Assembly: GCA_029256645.1 (NCBI GenBank)
Contig: JAQSXM010000284.1
Span: forward strand, 1-5,077
DNA from: Sporomusa sp.
GTDB taxonomy: Bacteria > Bacillota_C > Negativicutes > Sporomusales > Sporomusaceae
DNA length: 5,077 bases
Direction: 5' to 3'
Below the pieces are notes generated by a model that had not been told where the DNA came from, searched no databases, and saw only the letters and a program-made list of their open reading frames with translations. Positions within the stretch are counted from its first letter, which is position 1. Each line of letters begins with the position of its first letter. Below, one piece after another: positions 1 through 5,077 of the stretch. Made by a program: the position numbers and the translations under genes.

Positions 1-2
1 TT

Positions 3-602
3 GAAGATAGACGAAAAAGCGCTGTTAGTGTCAACCTGTTACCGAATGGCGATGATTTTTTGCAACATTATAACGAAATGTGTTATCGAATTCTCCTGGG
101 CGAAAATTTAATGAAAAAAGTAATTGAGGATGCTATGCAAGGCATTTCTTTATTATCTTGCCTTGCATATGTTGATAAAAGCAGGATTGGGACTTTAGGG
201 CATTCTTACGGAGGCAATACAGTATTATTTCTCGCAGCGCTGGATCAAAGGATAAATTTTGCTTGTGCAAGTGGCAGCGCATGTACATATAAAAATCGAA
301 TGCAACATAATGTTGGAATTGAAATGGCAAGTGTTATTCCTGGATTTCTCCAAGAATATGATATTGATGATGTTGTCCGATGTATTTCACCACGGAATTT
401 ACTTCTTGTTTCGGCAGACGAGGACAAGTATTCAAAAGATGCCAACTTCATTTTTCATCAAGTCTCTCCGCTATATGCTCGTTGCCACCGCGAACAGGCA
501 CTATGCCATAAACGATACTCTGGAGGGCATTCTTTGACGACAGAAAGGTTTGAGTTTATTATTGACTGGATTGTTAAAATAAGTAAAATAGTTTTTCAAT
601 AA
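3..602 (+). CDS. Alpha/beta hydrolase, dienelactone-hydrolase-like (5' truncated by window edge)
   Basis: This is the C-terminal part (199 codons visible) of a predicted cytosolic serine hydrolase of the alpha/beta-hydrolase fold. The frame is open from the first bases, and the segment before the internal TTG at 60 (EDRRKSAVSVNLLPNGDDF) reads as family-like protein, so the true start lies upstream of the window. The nucleophile elbow GHSYGG has its Ser codon at 204-206. It is followed by AALDQRI, typical of the DLH / acetyl-xylan-esterase-like group. The acid is probably the second Asp of SADEDKYS (423-425), and the base is the His of GGHSLT (528-530). All three triad residues are in the right order and spacing, so the enzyme is probably active; the substrate (an ester, thioester or lactone) cannot be told. 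The DNA is visibly more AT-rich than the efflux genes to the right. The gene ends with TAA and a strong terminator lies about 90 bases downstream. Fold assignment is secure; subfamily is moderate. Confidence 0.82.
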   Translation, partial: EDRRKSAVSVNLLPNGDDFLQHYNEMCYRILLGENLMKKVIEDAMQGISLLSCLAYVDKSRIGTLGHSYGGNTVLFLAALDQRINFACASGSACTYKNRMQHNVGIEMASVIPGFLQEYDIDDVVRCISPRNLLLVSADEDKYSKDANFIFHQVSPLYARCHREQALCHKRYSGGHSLTTERFEFIIDWIVKISKIVFQ

Positions 603-613
603 ACAAATCGGGA

Positions 614-642
614 TTGACAAATGTAAAATAATGGCATATTTT
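614..642 (+). promoter_or_regulatory. Sigma-A-like promoter between the hydrolase and a terminator
   Basis: A perfect -35 TTGACA (614-619) is separated by 17 bases from a -10 TATTTT (637-642, four of six matches). Transcription would begin near 649 and meet the intrinsic terminator at 691-728, giving an RNA of about 80 nt. It lies just after the hydrolase stop codon, so it does not serve that gene. It could drive a small RNA, drive read-through into the 798-830 mini-ORF, or be a chance match in AT-rich DNA. Confidence 0.4.
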
Positions 643-690
643 GATTATAAATCCCAATATCGTCTGGCAATGGTTGACTAGATGTCACTT

Positions 691-728
691 AAGAGACCAG
701 TTTCAGTAAAAGAAATTGGTCTCTTTTT
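691..728 (+). terminator. Intrinsic terminator downstream of the hydrolase gene
   Basis: The arms 691-704 (AAGAGACCAGTTTC) and 712-725 pair over 14 positions with a single G-U wobble. The loop is 7 nt (AGTAAAA) and the run of T ends at 728. This is a textbook Rho-independent terminator on the plus strand. It probably ends the hydrolase transcript and any short RNA begun at the 614-642 promoter. Confidence 0.85.
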
Positions 729-797
729 GCATTTCTGTTTGTGTACCTTAAGCGGCAGACTTTTGGACCGTAAAAAAAGAGAGAAGGAGTGGGCGCA

Positions 798-830
798 ATG
801 GCCATTAAAACGACAGAGGTAAAACGGTGA
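798..830 (+). CDS. Ten-codon mini-ORF with a strong ribosome binding site (possible leader peptide or gene remnant)
   Basis: The ATG at 798 is preceded by AAGGAG (784-789) with an 8-base gap, better than the sites of some real genes here. The frame reads MAIKTTEVKR and stops at TGA 828-830. The peptide matches no family I recognise. Downstream come a 7-bp inverted repeat (842-848 with 866-872) and then the hairpin at 891-931, so a leader-peptide role is conceivable, but no plus-strand structural gene follows. It may equally be the 5' stub of a gene lost by deletion. Only the start signal supports it. Confidence 0.22.
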   Translation: MAIKTTEVKR

Positions 831-890
831 CAATTATCAAATGAGATTCATTGCTAATGGTGTTTAATCTCAGCCGGAATTTAATAGATG

Positions 891-931
891 AAAAGGGATG
901 AGGACTTTTACAAATAGTCTCCATCCCTTTT
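891..931 (-). terminator. Terminator for the leftward Fe-S protein gene (possibly bidirectional)
   Basis: The arms 891-905 and 917-931 pair through a 10-bp outer stem (AAAAGGGATG with CATCCCTTTT). One mismatch and one wobble follow, then three more pairs, around an 11-nt loop. On the minus strand the stem ends in TTTT followed by CATCTATT. It lies about 40 bases beyond the stop codon of the leftward gene (974-976), which it most likely terminates. On the plus strand the trailing sequence TTTTGGCTTTT is a weaker U-tract. Confidence 0.72.
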
Positions 932-973
932 GGCTTTTGCAACTGGTTCTTTTCTGTGATTTTACCTTTTACA

Positions 974-1830
974 TTAAGCTTTACCAAATTTAAGTGCTAC
1001 CGGGCAGGCCCTTACACACTTTTTGTAGCAGACTTTGTTGAACTTGGCACAGTCATCCTGGCTGATCCTAGCCTGATAGTTTTTCTTGCCGGCGATTTCG
1101 ATTTCATAGATGTCGCCAAAGGCTTTCGCCGGACAGGCCTTGACACACAAGGAGCATTTCTCGCCAAGGCATATTGGGTTTTCCAATACGGGATCGGCGG
1201 TGAGCGGAGCGGCGGTAATAATGGAAACCAGCCTGATCGGGGCCCATATTCCGGTGTAAGGAAAAGATTATTCAAGCCAAATTCACCGAGACCAGCAGCC
1301 ACTGCCGCATGCCGGTGAGAAAAAGGTCCATACCACTGTGGCGCTGCCCGCGGCAGGCTGCGATCCAGGTTACCGGGCCAGGACATAGTATTGCCGTAGG
1401 TTGTCGGCATATATACCGTCCGGTAGCCATTTCTTTCAAGAAACAGGGCGCTGTACATGCTTAATGTCTGTAATTCAATATTGAGAATCTCATGGCTGTT
1501 ACGGCTTTCAATATGGCCGCGAACTACAACCCGTGGCGACCATACCTTGGTATTTCCCTCGTTGTTGGTATAGGTATCCTGCTCTTTGAAGATCTCGGAT
1601 TTTTCCATAAAATGTTCAAGCCCCATTACCCCTTCGACAATGGGAAGGGCAATCACGATAACCGCATTGGCATCGGCGATAAAATCACGGGGACCATGAC
1701 CGGTGGGAAAATTGTCAAAACGGTCAATCGAGGCCACTCCTACCAGCGCCATGCCATGACTCAGCCCGCCAATAAAATCTTTGAATTCTCTAGTCAGTTG
1801 ATTGTTGTTGCTTTGATCCGTAGTAGTCAT
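974..1830 (-). pseudogene. QueG-like / reductive-dehalogenase-related 4Fe-4S protein, frameshifted
   Basis: With one frameshift repaired this would be a cytosolic iron-sulfur protein of about 285 residues, related to epoxyqueuosine reductase and to the ferredoxin half of reductive dehalogenases. The N-terminal part reads cleanly through LVGVA (around residue 30), AVIVIALP, and FSHRHAAVAAGLGEFGLNN with LTPEYGPR, a family hallmark. Directly after GPR the frame becomes nonsense, while another minus frame supplies the expected continuation IRLVSIITAAPL. The cysteine clusters follow: CLGEKCSLCVKACP, then CAKFNKVCYKKCVRACP, ending KFGKA and TAA at 974-976. The repair needs one added base near 1238, next to a GGGCCCC run. 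The QueG signature SYLTIE is absent and the second cluster has unusual Cys spacing, so this is a paralogue rather than tRNA-modifying QueG. It likely does redox or cofactor chemistry on an unknown substrate. As written, the protein would lose both clusters and run to 1012. A sequencing error is possible. Confidence 0.83.
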
Positions 1831-1834
1831 AAAA

Positions 1835-1841
1835 TCCTCCC
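1835..1841 (-). promoter_or_regulatory. Shine-Dalgarno site fixing the Fe-S protein start at 1830
   Basis: On the minus strand GGGAGGA lies 4 bases before the ATG at 1830-1828. The same frame is open further upstream to an ATG at 1887, but that start lies in the loop of the 1859-1915 hairpin, and the intervening residues are translated hairpin and U-tract. The start at 1830 (MTTTDQSNNN) is therefore chosen. Confidence 0.85.
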
Positions 1842-1858
1842 GATAATATAAAATAAAA

Positions 1859-1915
1859 AAACTAAAGGCTGGAAAGATATTTCCCAATAAGAAATATCTT
1901 TCCAGCCTTTAGTTT
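1859..1915 (-). terminator. Intrinsic terminator hairpin in the leader of the Fe-S protein gene (putative attenuator)
   Basis: The arms 1859-1883 and 1891-1915 form a perfect 25-bp inverted repeat with a 7-nt loop. Read on the minus strand the stem is followed directly by TTTTATTTTAT, an intrinsic terminator whose tract ends about 10 bases before the ribosome binding site. A strong minus-strand promoter lies upstream (1958-1986) with no gene between, so the hairpin sits in the 5' leader. Transcripts must pass it to reach the coding sequence. Attenuation is an inference; insulation against upstream transcription is the alternative. Confidence 0.8.
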
Positions 1916-1957
1916 GATAGCTAATCAGCAACAGAACCATATTATTACATTATCAAC

Positions 1958-1986
1958 ATTGTAGCTGTACAGAATAAATCTGTCAA
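1958..1986 (-). promoter_or_regulatory. Strong sigma-A-type promoter for the leftward Fe-S protein gene
   Basis: On the minus strand a perfect TTGACA (1986-1981) is followed by a 17-base spacer and TACAAT (1963-1958, five of six matches). The start point would be near 1950, giving a leader of about 120 nt that contains the 1859-1915 hairpin. Of the three promoter candidates here, this one matches the consensus best. Confidence 0.75.
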
Positions 1987-1991
1987 TACAG
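1965..1991 (+). promoter_or_regulatory. Paired CTGT/ACAG inverted repeats over the minus promoter (operator candidate)
   Basis: The perfect palindrome CTGTACAG (1965-1972) is followed after 7 bases by CTGTCAATACAG (1980-1991), an interrupted palindrome with the same CTGT/ACAG ends. The first falls in the promoter spacer and the second covers the -35, where a repressor could block RNA polymerase. No regulator gene is in the window, so the binding protein is unknown. Confidence 0.35.
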
Positions 1992-2012
1992 CGAGGATTC
2001 TTTTTATTTCAA

Positions 2013-2041
2013 TTGCCCAATCACCCGCATAATGATATAAT
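2013..2041 (+). promoter_or_regulatory. Sigma-A-type promoter for the efflux operon
   Basis: TTGCCC (2013-2018, four of six matches) is separated by 17 bases from a perfect TATAAT (2036-2041). The start point would be near 2048, giving a leader of about 160 nt to the first gene at 2211. I see no acceptable promoter between the 2114-2168 hairpin and 2211, so this is the best candidate for the operon. Confidence 0.62.
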
Positions 2042-2053
2042 TTACGTTAGACT

Positions 2054-2071
2054 GATTATTTATAAAGTATC
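2054..2071 (+). promoter_or_regulatory. Imperfect palindrome just downstream of the efflux promoter (operator candidate)
   Basis: GAT-TA-TTTATAAA-GT-ATC has an 8-bp perfect palindromic core and matching GAT/ATC ends, 14 of 18 positions symmetric. It lies at about +6 to +24 of the predicted transcript, a common place for a TetR- or MarR-type repressor of an efflux operon. The core is pure A/T, so chance is a real possibility. Confidence 0.25.
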
Positions 2072-2113
2072 TATTTAACTCACAAAAAAATAAGCATATA
2101 TACCGGCTGATCA

Positions 2114-2168
2114 AAAAAATATTGAAGGTCGGAGAGCAGGCATTGCTTTCCGACCTTCAATATTTTTT
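2114..2168 (+). terminator. Long hairpin with U-tract in the leader of the efflux operon (putative attenuator)
   Basis: The arms 2114-2137 and 2145-2168 pair over 24 positions with one G-U wobble around a 7-nt loop (AGGCATT). The GC-rich middle (GGTCGG with CCGACC) is followed by the T-run 2163-2168, the form of an intrinsic terminator on the plus strand. The A-rich left arm would give a U-tract on the minus strand too. It lies about 65 nt after the predicted start point and 43 bases before the first gene. No alternative anti-terminator pairing was obvious by eye. Confidence 0.78.
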
Positions 2169-2198
2169 ATCGAATAAAGTAAGGCTGTTAAGCCAGAG

Positions 2199-2204
2199 AA
2201 AGGA
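2199..2204 (+). promoter_or_regulatory. Ribosome binding site of the membrane fusion protein gene
   Basis: AAAGGA lies 6 bases before the ATG at 2211. It fixes that start and leaves the whole hydrophobic segment (residues 13-34) in the product. Confidence 0.8.
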
Positions 2205-2210
2205 ATATAT

Positions 2211-3236
2211 ATGGGGCGAATCCTGTTGCGAAATGAAAAGAAAATAATGGTGACAGTGGCTATAACTGGTTTTGCTTTGCTTGGCAGTGGTATTTGGTGG
2301 TGGATGTATTATGCCAATATTGTGTCTACCGATGACGCCAGAGTGAAAGGCACAATTGTTACGGTAAGTTCGCGGGTGGCTGCCCGCGTGGCTGAATTAC
2401 TGGTTGACGAGGGGGATGCTGTACAGGTCGGGCAGGTTATTGCCAGAATGGACAGTCGGGATTTGAAAGCGCAAGTTGCCCAAGCCAAGGCAATTTTAGC
2501 AGCGGCAGAAGCGAAACTGGCCGGGATTAAAGCCGGCAGCAGACCGCAGCAGGTTGTCCAAGCGGCCGCTTTGGCTGATTCGGCGCAGGCAAACTTAGAT
2601 AATGCTGGAAAAGTGTATGAGCGTACAAAATCGCTATATGCTCAGGGTGCCGTAGCGGCGCAGCAATTGGATGCAGCTCAGGCTGCGCTGGCGGTTGCAC
2701 AAGCACAGTGTGCAGCGGCAAAGCAGTCGGTCAGCTTAGCGGCCGAAGGTTCGCGTTCGGAAGATATAGAAGCGGCGACAGCGCAAATGGAGCAGGCCGC
2801 CGCCATACTGGAAAGCGCCCAGCTGCAACTGGATTATACAGCCATTATTGCGCCGATTGCCGGTGTTGTAGCGTTAAAATCCGTAAATGTTGGTGAAAGC
2901 GTTAGCGTTGGGCAGCCAATATTTAATATTGTTGACAACAATAATGTATGGATAGCGGCCAACATTGAGGAAACAGCGGTCGGTAAAGTTCGGGTTGGAC
3001 AAAAGACAACATTCTCTGTTGATGCCTTCCCCGGAAAAACATTCACAGGCAAGGTACGCGAGGTTGGTGTCGCGACCCGGTCGCAGTTTTCGCTGCTGCC
3101 TAATGAAAACACAGCGGGAAGTTATACCAAACTAACGCAGAAACTGCCGGTGAAGATAGCAGTGGCAAATACCGGCAATGAGGAATTAAAGCCAGGTATG
3201 TCGGCGATAATCCGTATTGATGTTCAGTCGTATTGA
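2211..3236 (+). CDS. emrA: EmrA/HlyD-family membrane fusion protein of a multidrug efflux system
   Basis: This is a 341-residue periplasmic adaptor anchored in the inner membrane, which should link the MFS pump encoded next to it to an outer-membrane exit. A short basic N-terminus is followed by one membrane segment (about residues 13-34). The EmrA-type entry STDDARVKG follows, then the first half of a biotinyl-lipoyl-like domain (about 43-82). A long Ala/Gln-rich coiled-coil hairpin comes next (about 83-205). The second lipoyl half contains APIAGVVALKSVNVGESVSV, and the beta-barrel contains ANIEETAVGKVRVGQ. Near the C-terminus, NENTAGSYTKLTQKLPVKI is the characteristic EmrA-type block, ending with KPGM. 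Length suits the family and nothing is missing. Its last 17 bases overlap the MFS gene. The symbol is used at family level: the transported drug is unknown, and no outer-membrane channel gene is in the window. Expression probably starts at 2013-2041 and passes the 2114-2168 hairpin. Confidence 0.92.
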   Translation: MGRILLRNEKKIMVTVAITGFALLGSGIWWWMYYANIVSTDDARVKGTIVTVSSRVAARVAELLVDEGDAVQVGQVIARMDSRDLKAQVAQAKAILAAAEAKLAGIKAGSRPQQVVQAAALADSAQANLDNAGKVYERTKSLYAQGAVAAQQLDAAQAALAVAQAQCAAAKQSVSLAAEGSRSEDIEAATAQMEQAAAILESAQLQLDYTAIIAPIAGVVALKSVNVGESVSVGQPIFNIVDNNNVWIAANIEETAVGKVRVGQKTTFSVDAFPGKTFTGKVREVGVATRSQFSLLPNENTAGSYTKLTQKLPVKIAVANTGNEELKPGMSAIIRIDVQSY

Positions 3237-4845
3237 AGGTGCTGAAACGGAGCAAGCTACAAGCCGCAATAAATATTTAGTGTTGTTTACAGTTACAATT
3301 GGGACCCTGCTTAGCGCTTATCTAAGCAATTCGGTAAGTATTGCATTACCCAATATTATGCAGGTGTTCGGATTTAGTATGGATTCTGTAGTGTGGGTGT
3401 CACTGTCCTATCTGCTGCCATATGGTTCCATCCTGCCTGTTACTGGCAAACTAGGCGACCAATTTGGCCGTAAGCGGGTATATTTGATTGGGCTGGCTAT
3501 TTTTACTTTCGCGACACTGCTAGTCGGTTTAGCATGGAACAGTACCACACTTATTATCTTTCGCCTGCTACAGGGTATTGGCTCCGGATTGCTGTTTCCT
3601 AACGCCATGGCATTAGTGTCTGAAGCTTTTTCGAGCCGGGAAAGAGGCCAGGCACTGGGCTTATGGGGAGCTTTGGCTGCATCCGGTACTGCCTTGGGGC
3701 CAACTGTCGGTGGATTGATTGTTGAATATTTGGATTGGCGGATGCTATTTTTTTTCGCTTTTCCGGTAGCCGCTGCCGGGCTGCTTTTGGCCGCTAACGT
3801 GTTAACTGAATCAAAAACCCATAGTGAAACAGCAAAAATTGACTATATTGGCGGAACGCTGCTGGTTACCAGTCTGAGCTGTCTGCTAGTGGTGCTTAAC
3901 CAAGGAGCCAAGGAAGGCTGGACCTCCTTATATATAATGAGTTTGTCAATTACTGCCATACTGTCGATGGCTATTTTTATCGCGGTAGAGATGTATATTG
4001 AGAACCCGATTGTTGACTTGACACTGTTTAGGAATACTACGTTTACCGCTTCAAATTTGGTTGGTTTTTTATCGTTTATGGCTATGAATGGCGGCATTTA
4101 TCTTTTACCGTTCTATTTTCGAAATATTCAGGGATATAGTGCCATCAAAGCCGGGATAGCCATGCTGCCGCTGACAGTATTCCTGATTGTATTGGCGCCT
4201 GTAGGGGGCCGATTGGCTAATGTATATGGAGCGAGGGTTCCGGCAACTCTAGGGATGTTAATTATGACAGTGTCCTTATTTTCTTTCCGGTTGCTTGATG
4301 AAGGTACGTCCTATTCCTATATCGCAACAGGATTAATCATCATGGGGGTGGGCCGGGCCCTAACTATGTCACCCTTATCAAATGGTGTAATGAATTCCTT
4401 GCCCAAAGATAAACTGGGCGTTGGTTCTGGTGTCTTCAATCTCTGTAAAAACTTTGGCGGCAGCGTGGGCGTTGCGGTAATGGGCGCATTACTTGATACC
4501 AGACAAACATTACATATCGGGACCTACCAGGACTATATTAACAGCAGTTCACAAACGGCAACACAGGCAGTAGCGGTCTTGCAGAATTCTTTTAGCCATA
4601 ACGGGTTTACATTGGAGCAGGCCAGAAGTTTGGCACTGTATTCGCTGCAGGGAATAGTAACGAAACAAGCGGCTATCGCGGCTTATGGCGATGTGTTTCT
4701 GGTATCAGGCATATTATGTGCCATTGGTATCTTGCCGACTCTTTTTATTCAAACGGCAAAAAGTCGTTTTTTAGCGAATCGGAACACGGCAGGAGAAGCT
4801 GTAAAAGCCGCAAGCCTTGTCAGTACGGAGGAAAACTTACTCTGA
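3220..4845 (+). CDS. emrB: DHA2-family MFS efflux transporter (EmrB/QacA type, 14 TM)
   Basis: This is a 541-residue inner-membrane drug/proton antiporter of the major facilitator superfamily. Visible in order are TM1 ending in SVSIALPNI (around 38-46), motif A GKLGDQFGRKR (76-86), motif B RLLQGIGSG (115-123), and antiporter motif C GALAASGTALGPTVGG (150-165). WRMLFFF (173-179) follows, then many further hydrophobic segments consistent with the 14-TM DHA2 layout, and a hydrophilic tail. I chose ATG 3220; a TTG directly before it (3217) is in frame but less likely. No clear Shine-Dalgarno precedes it, and the 17-base overlap with the fusion protein gene suggests translational coupling and a fixed ratio of the two partners. 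The usual TM1 Asp of the LDxTIVNVALP motif is not conserved; Leu aligns there. The gene is intact; substrate unknown. No convincing terminator follows, only a T8 run (4846-4853) without a good stem. Confidence 0.93.
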   Translation: MFSRIEGAETEQATSRNKYLVLFTVTIGTLLSAYLSNSVSIALPNIMQVFGFSMDSVVWVSLSYLLPYGSILPVTGKLGDQFGRKRVYLIGLAIFTFATLLVGLAWNSTTLIIFRLLQGIGSGLLFPNAMALVSEAFSSRERGQALGLWGALAASGTALGPTVGGLIVEYLDWRMLFFFAFPVAAAGLLLAANVLTESKTHSETAKIDYIGGTLLVTSLSCLLVVLNQGAKEGWTSLYIMSLSITAILSMAIFIAVEMYIENPIVDLTLFRNTTFTASNLVGFLSFMAMNGGIYLLPFYFRNIQGYSAIKAGIAMLPLTVFLIVLAPVGGRLANVYGARVPATLGMLIMTVSLFSFRLLDEGTSYSYIATGLIIMGVGRALTMSPLSNGVMNSLPKDKLGVGSGVFNLCKNFGGSVGVAVMGALLDTRQTLHIGTYQDYINSSSQTATQAVAVLQNSFSHNGFTLEQARSLALYSLQGIVTKQAAIAAYGDVFLVSGILCAIGILPTLFIQTAKSRFLANRNTAGEAVKAASLVSTEENLL

Positions 4846-5077
4846 TTTTTTTTAGATTTACTACTTGTAAATGAACTTGGCTATTTTCCAATTCATCAGT
4901 TTATTACGGAAAATATTCCAGAAGAATACAAGGAACCTGTTGCGGGCTATTTCCAGGAACTTGCACCCAGAATATCTTGACGGTTCAATTTTACCCTGAG
5001 CGGGAAATCGGCCGAACTGGAAAATACATAATACCTTTTCTGGGGAAAATGCTTACCAGTTAACCTTTGAGGATATA
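4846..5077 (+). pseudogene. Decayed PAS-domain remnant (sensor or regulator fragment), open at right edge
   Basis: Directly after the MFS stop codon, and in the same frame, the sequence reads as protein with PAS-like features: LLLVNELGYFPIHQF, then ENIPEEYKEPVAGYFQELA. A TGA at 4978-4980 interrupts it. The same frame resumes with RFNFTLSGKSAELENT, and a shift near 5030 restores TFSGENAYQLTFEDI up to the last base. The order LGY...F, IPEEY..PV..YF, and a final AYQLTFEDI fits the helices and last strand of a PAS domain, as found in sensor kinases and sigma-54 activators. No start codon or N-terminal part is visible, and the VNEL-GY junction looks shortened. With an internal stop and a frameshift it is probably a 5'-truncated pseudogene. 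Sequencing errors could mimic part of this but not the missing start. The parent protein cannot be named; what follows the window would decide. Confidence 0.5.

Noticed and set aside
133..451. Minus-strand ORFs opposite the hydrolase
   Set aside because: They overlap the conserved GHSYGG region in antisense and have no recognisable domain.
956..1318. 120-codon plus-strand ORF
   Set aside because: It is antisense to the cysteine clusters and the frameshift region; its translation is the reverse shadow of conserved Fe-S sequence.
1492..1851. 119-codon plus-strand ORF
   Set aside because: It lies wholly antisense to the conserved N-terminal half of the Fe-S protein; its translation shows no family features and it has no good ribosome binding site.
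1831..1887. N-terminal extension of the Fe-S protein to an ATG at 1887
   Set aside because: The added residues are encoded by the terminator stem and U-tract, and a strong ribosome binding site sits right before the ATG at 1830.
1859..2168. Hairpins as ends of a transposon or MITE
   Set aside because: The arms of the two hairpins differ in sequence, there are no target-site duplications, and both fit terminators in the right orientation.
2834..3112. 92-codon minus-strand ORF
   Set aside because: It is antisense to the conserved lipoyl and barrel region of the membrane fusion protein, with no start signals.
4855..4900. IstB-like ATPase motif (DLLLVNELGY resembles the IS21 helper protein)
   Set aside because: The similarity ends after LGY, with no IstB continuation; the following sequence fits a PAS domain better, and no IS ends or repeats are seen.
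4871..4999. 42-codon ORF starting at ATG 4871
   Set aside because: It has no ribosome binding site, and its Arg/Leu-rich translation looks like an off-frame reading of the PAS-like sequence.
1..5077. CRISPR array, tRNA, rRNA or tandem repeats
   Set aside because: No regularly spaced repeats, tRNA-like cloverleaf or rRNA segments were visible on reading both strands.

Overview
The window looks like chromosome of a Bacillota (Firmicutes) bacterium. The promoters are sigma-A type with 17-bp spacers, several genes have strong Shine-Dalgarno sites, and intrinsic terminators are abundant. A membrane fusion protein of the EmrA type paired with a DHA2 exporter usually implies a two-membrane cell, and an Fe-S protein rich in cysteine clusters suggests an anaerobe. 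A diderm, anaerobic Firmicute (Negativicutes, for example Sporomusaceae) is therefore my best guess. This is inference; there is no rRNA or other marker in the window.

Layout from left to right. (1) Positions 3-602, plus strand: the 3' part of an alpha/beta hydrolase gene (dienelactone-hydrolase-like) with the Ser-Asp-His triad visible; it begins outside the window. (2) Positions 603-973: a gene-poor spacer with a sigma-A-like promoter, a strong intrinsic terminator about 80 nt after it, a ten-codon ORF with a good ribosome binding site, and a second terminator that serves the leftward gene. (3) Positions 974-1830, minus strand: a gene for a QueG-like / reductive-dehalogenase-related 4Fe-4S protein, broken by a one-base frameshift near 1238. 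(4) Positions 1831-2210: a divergent control region with two good promoters back to back. Each is followed, before its gene, by a long near-perfect hairpin (24-25 bp stem, 7-nt loop) with a U-tract. (5) Positions 2211-4845, plus strand: a two-gene efflux operon, an EmrA/HlyD membrane fusion protein overlapping a 14-TM DHA2-family MFS transporter (EmrB/QacA type). (6) Positions 4846-5077: a decayed PAS-domain coding remnant, with an internal stop and a frameshift, running off the right edge.

The fusion protein and the MFS pump should work together to export a toxic or amphipathic compound across the envelope. The divergent Fe-S protein may be functionally unrelated. The most interesting signal is the symmetric regulatory region: both divergent transcripts appear to start at a good promoter and must then pass an intrinsic terminator to reach the coding sequence, which suggests transcription attenuation of both units. 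No mobile element, CRISPR array, tRNA or rRNA was seen. I found no strong case for a wholly new biological system.
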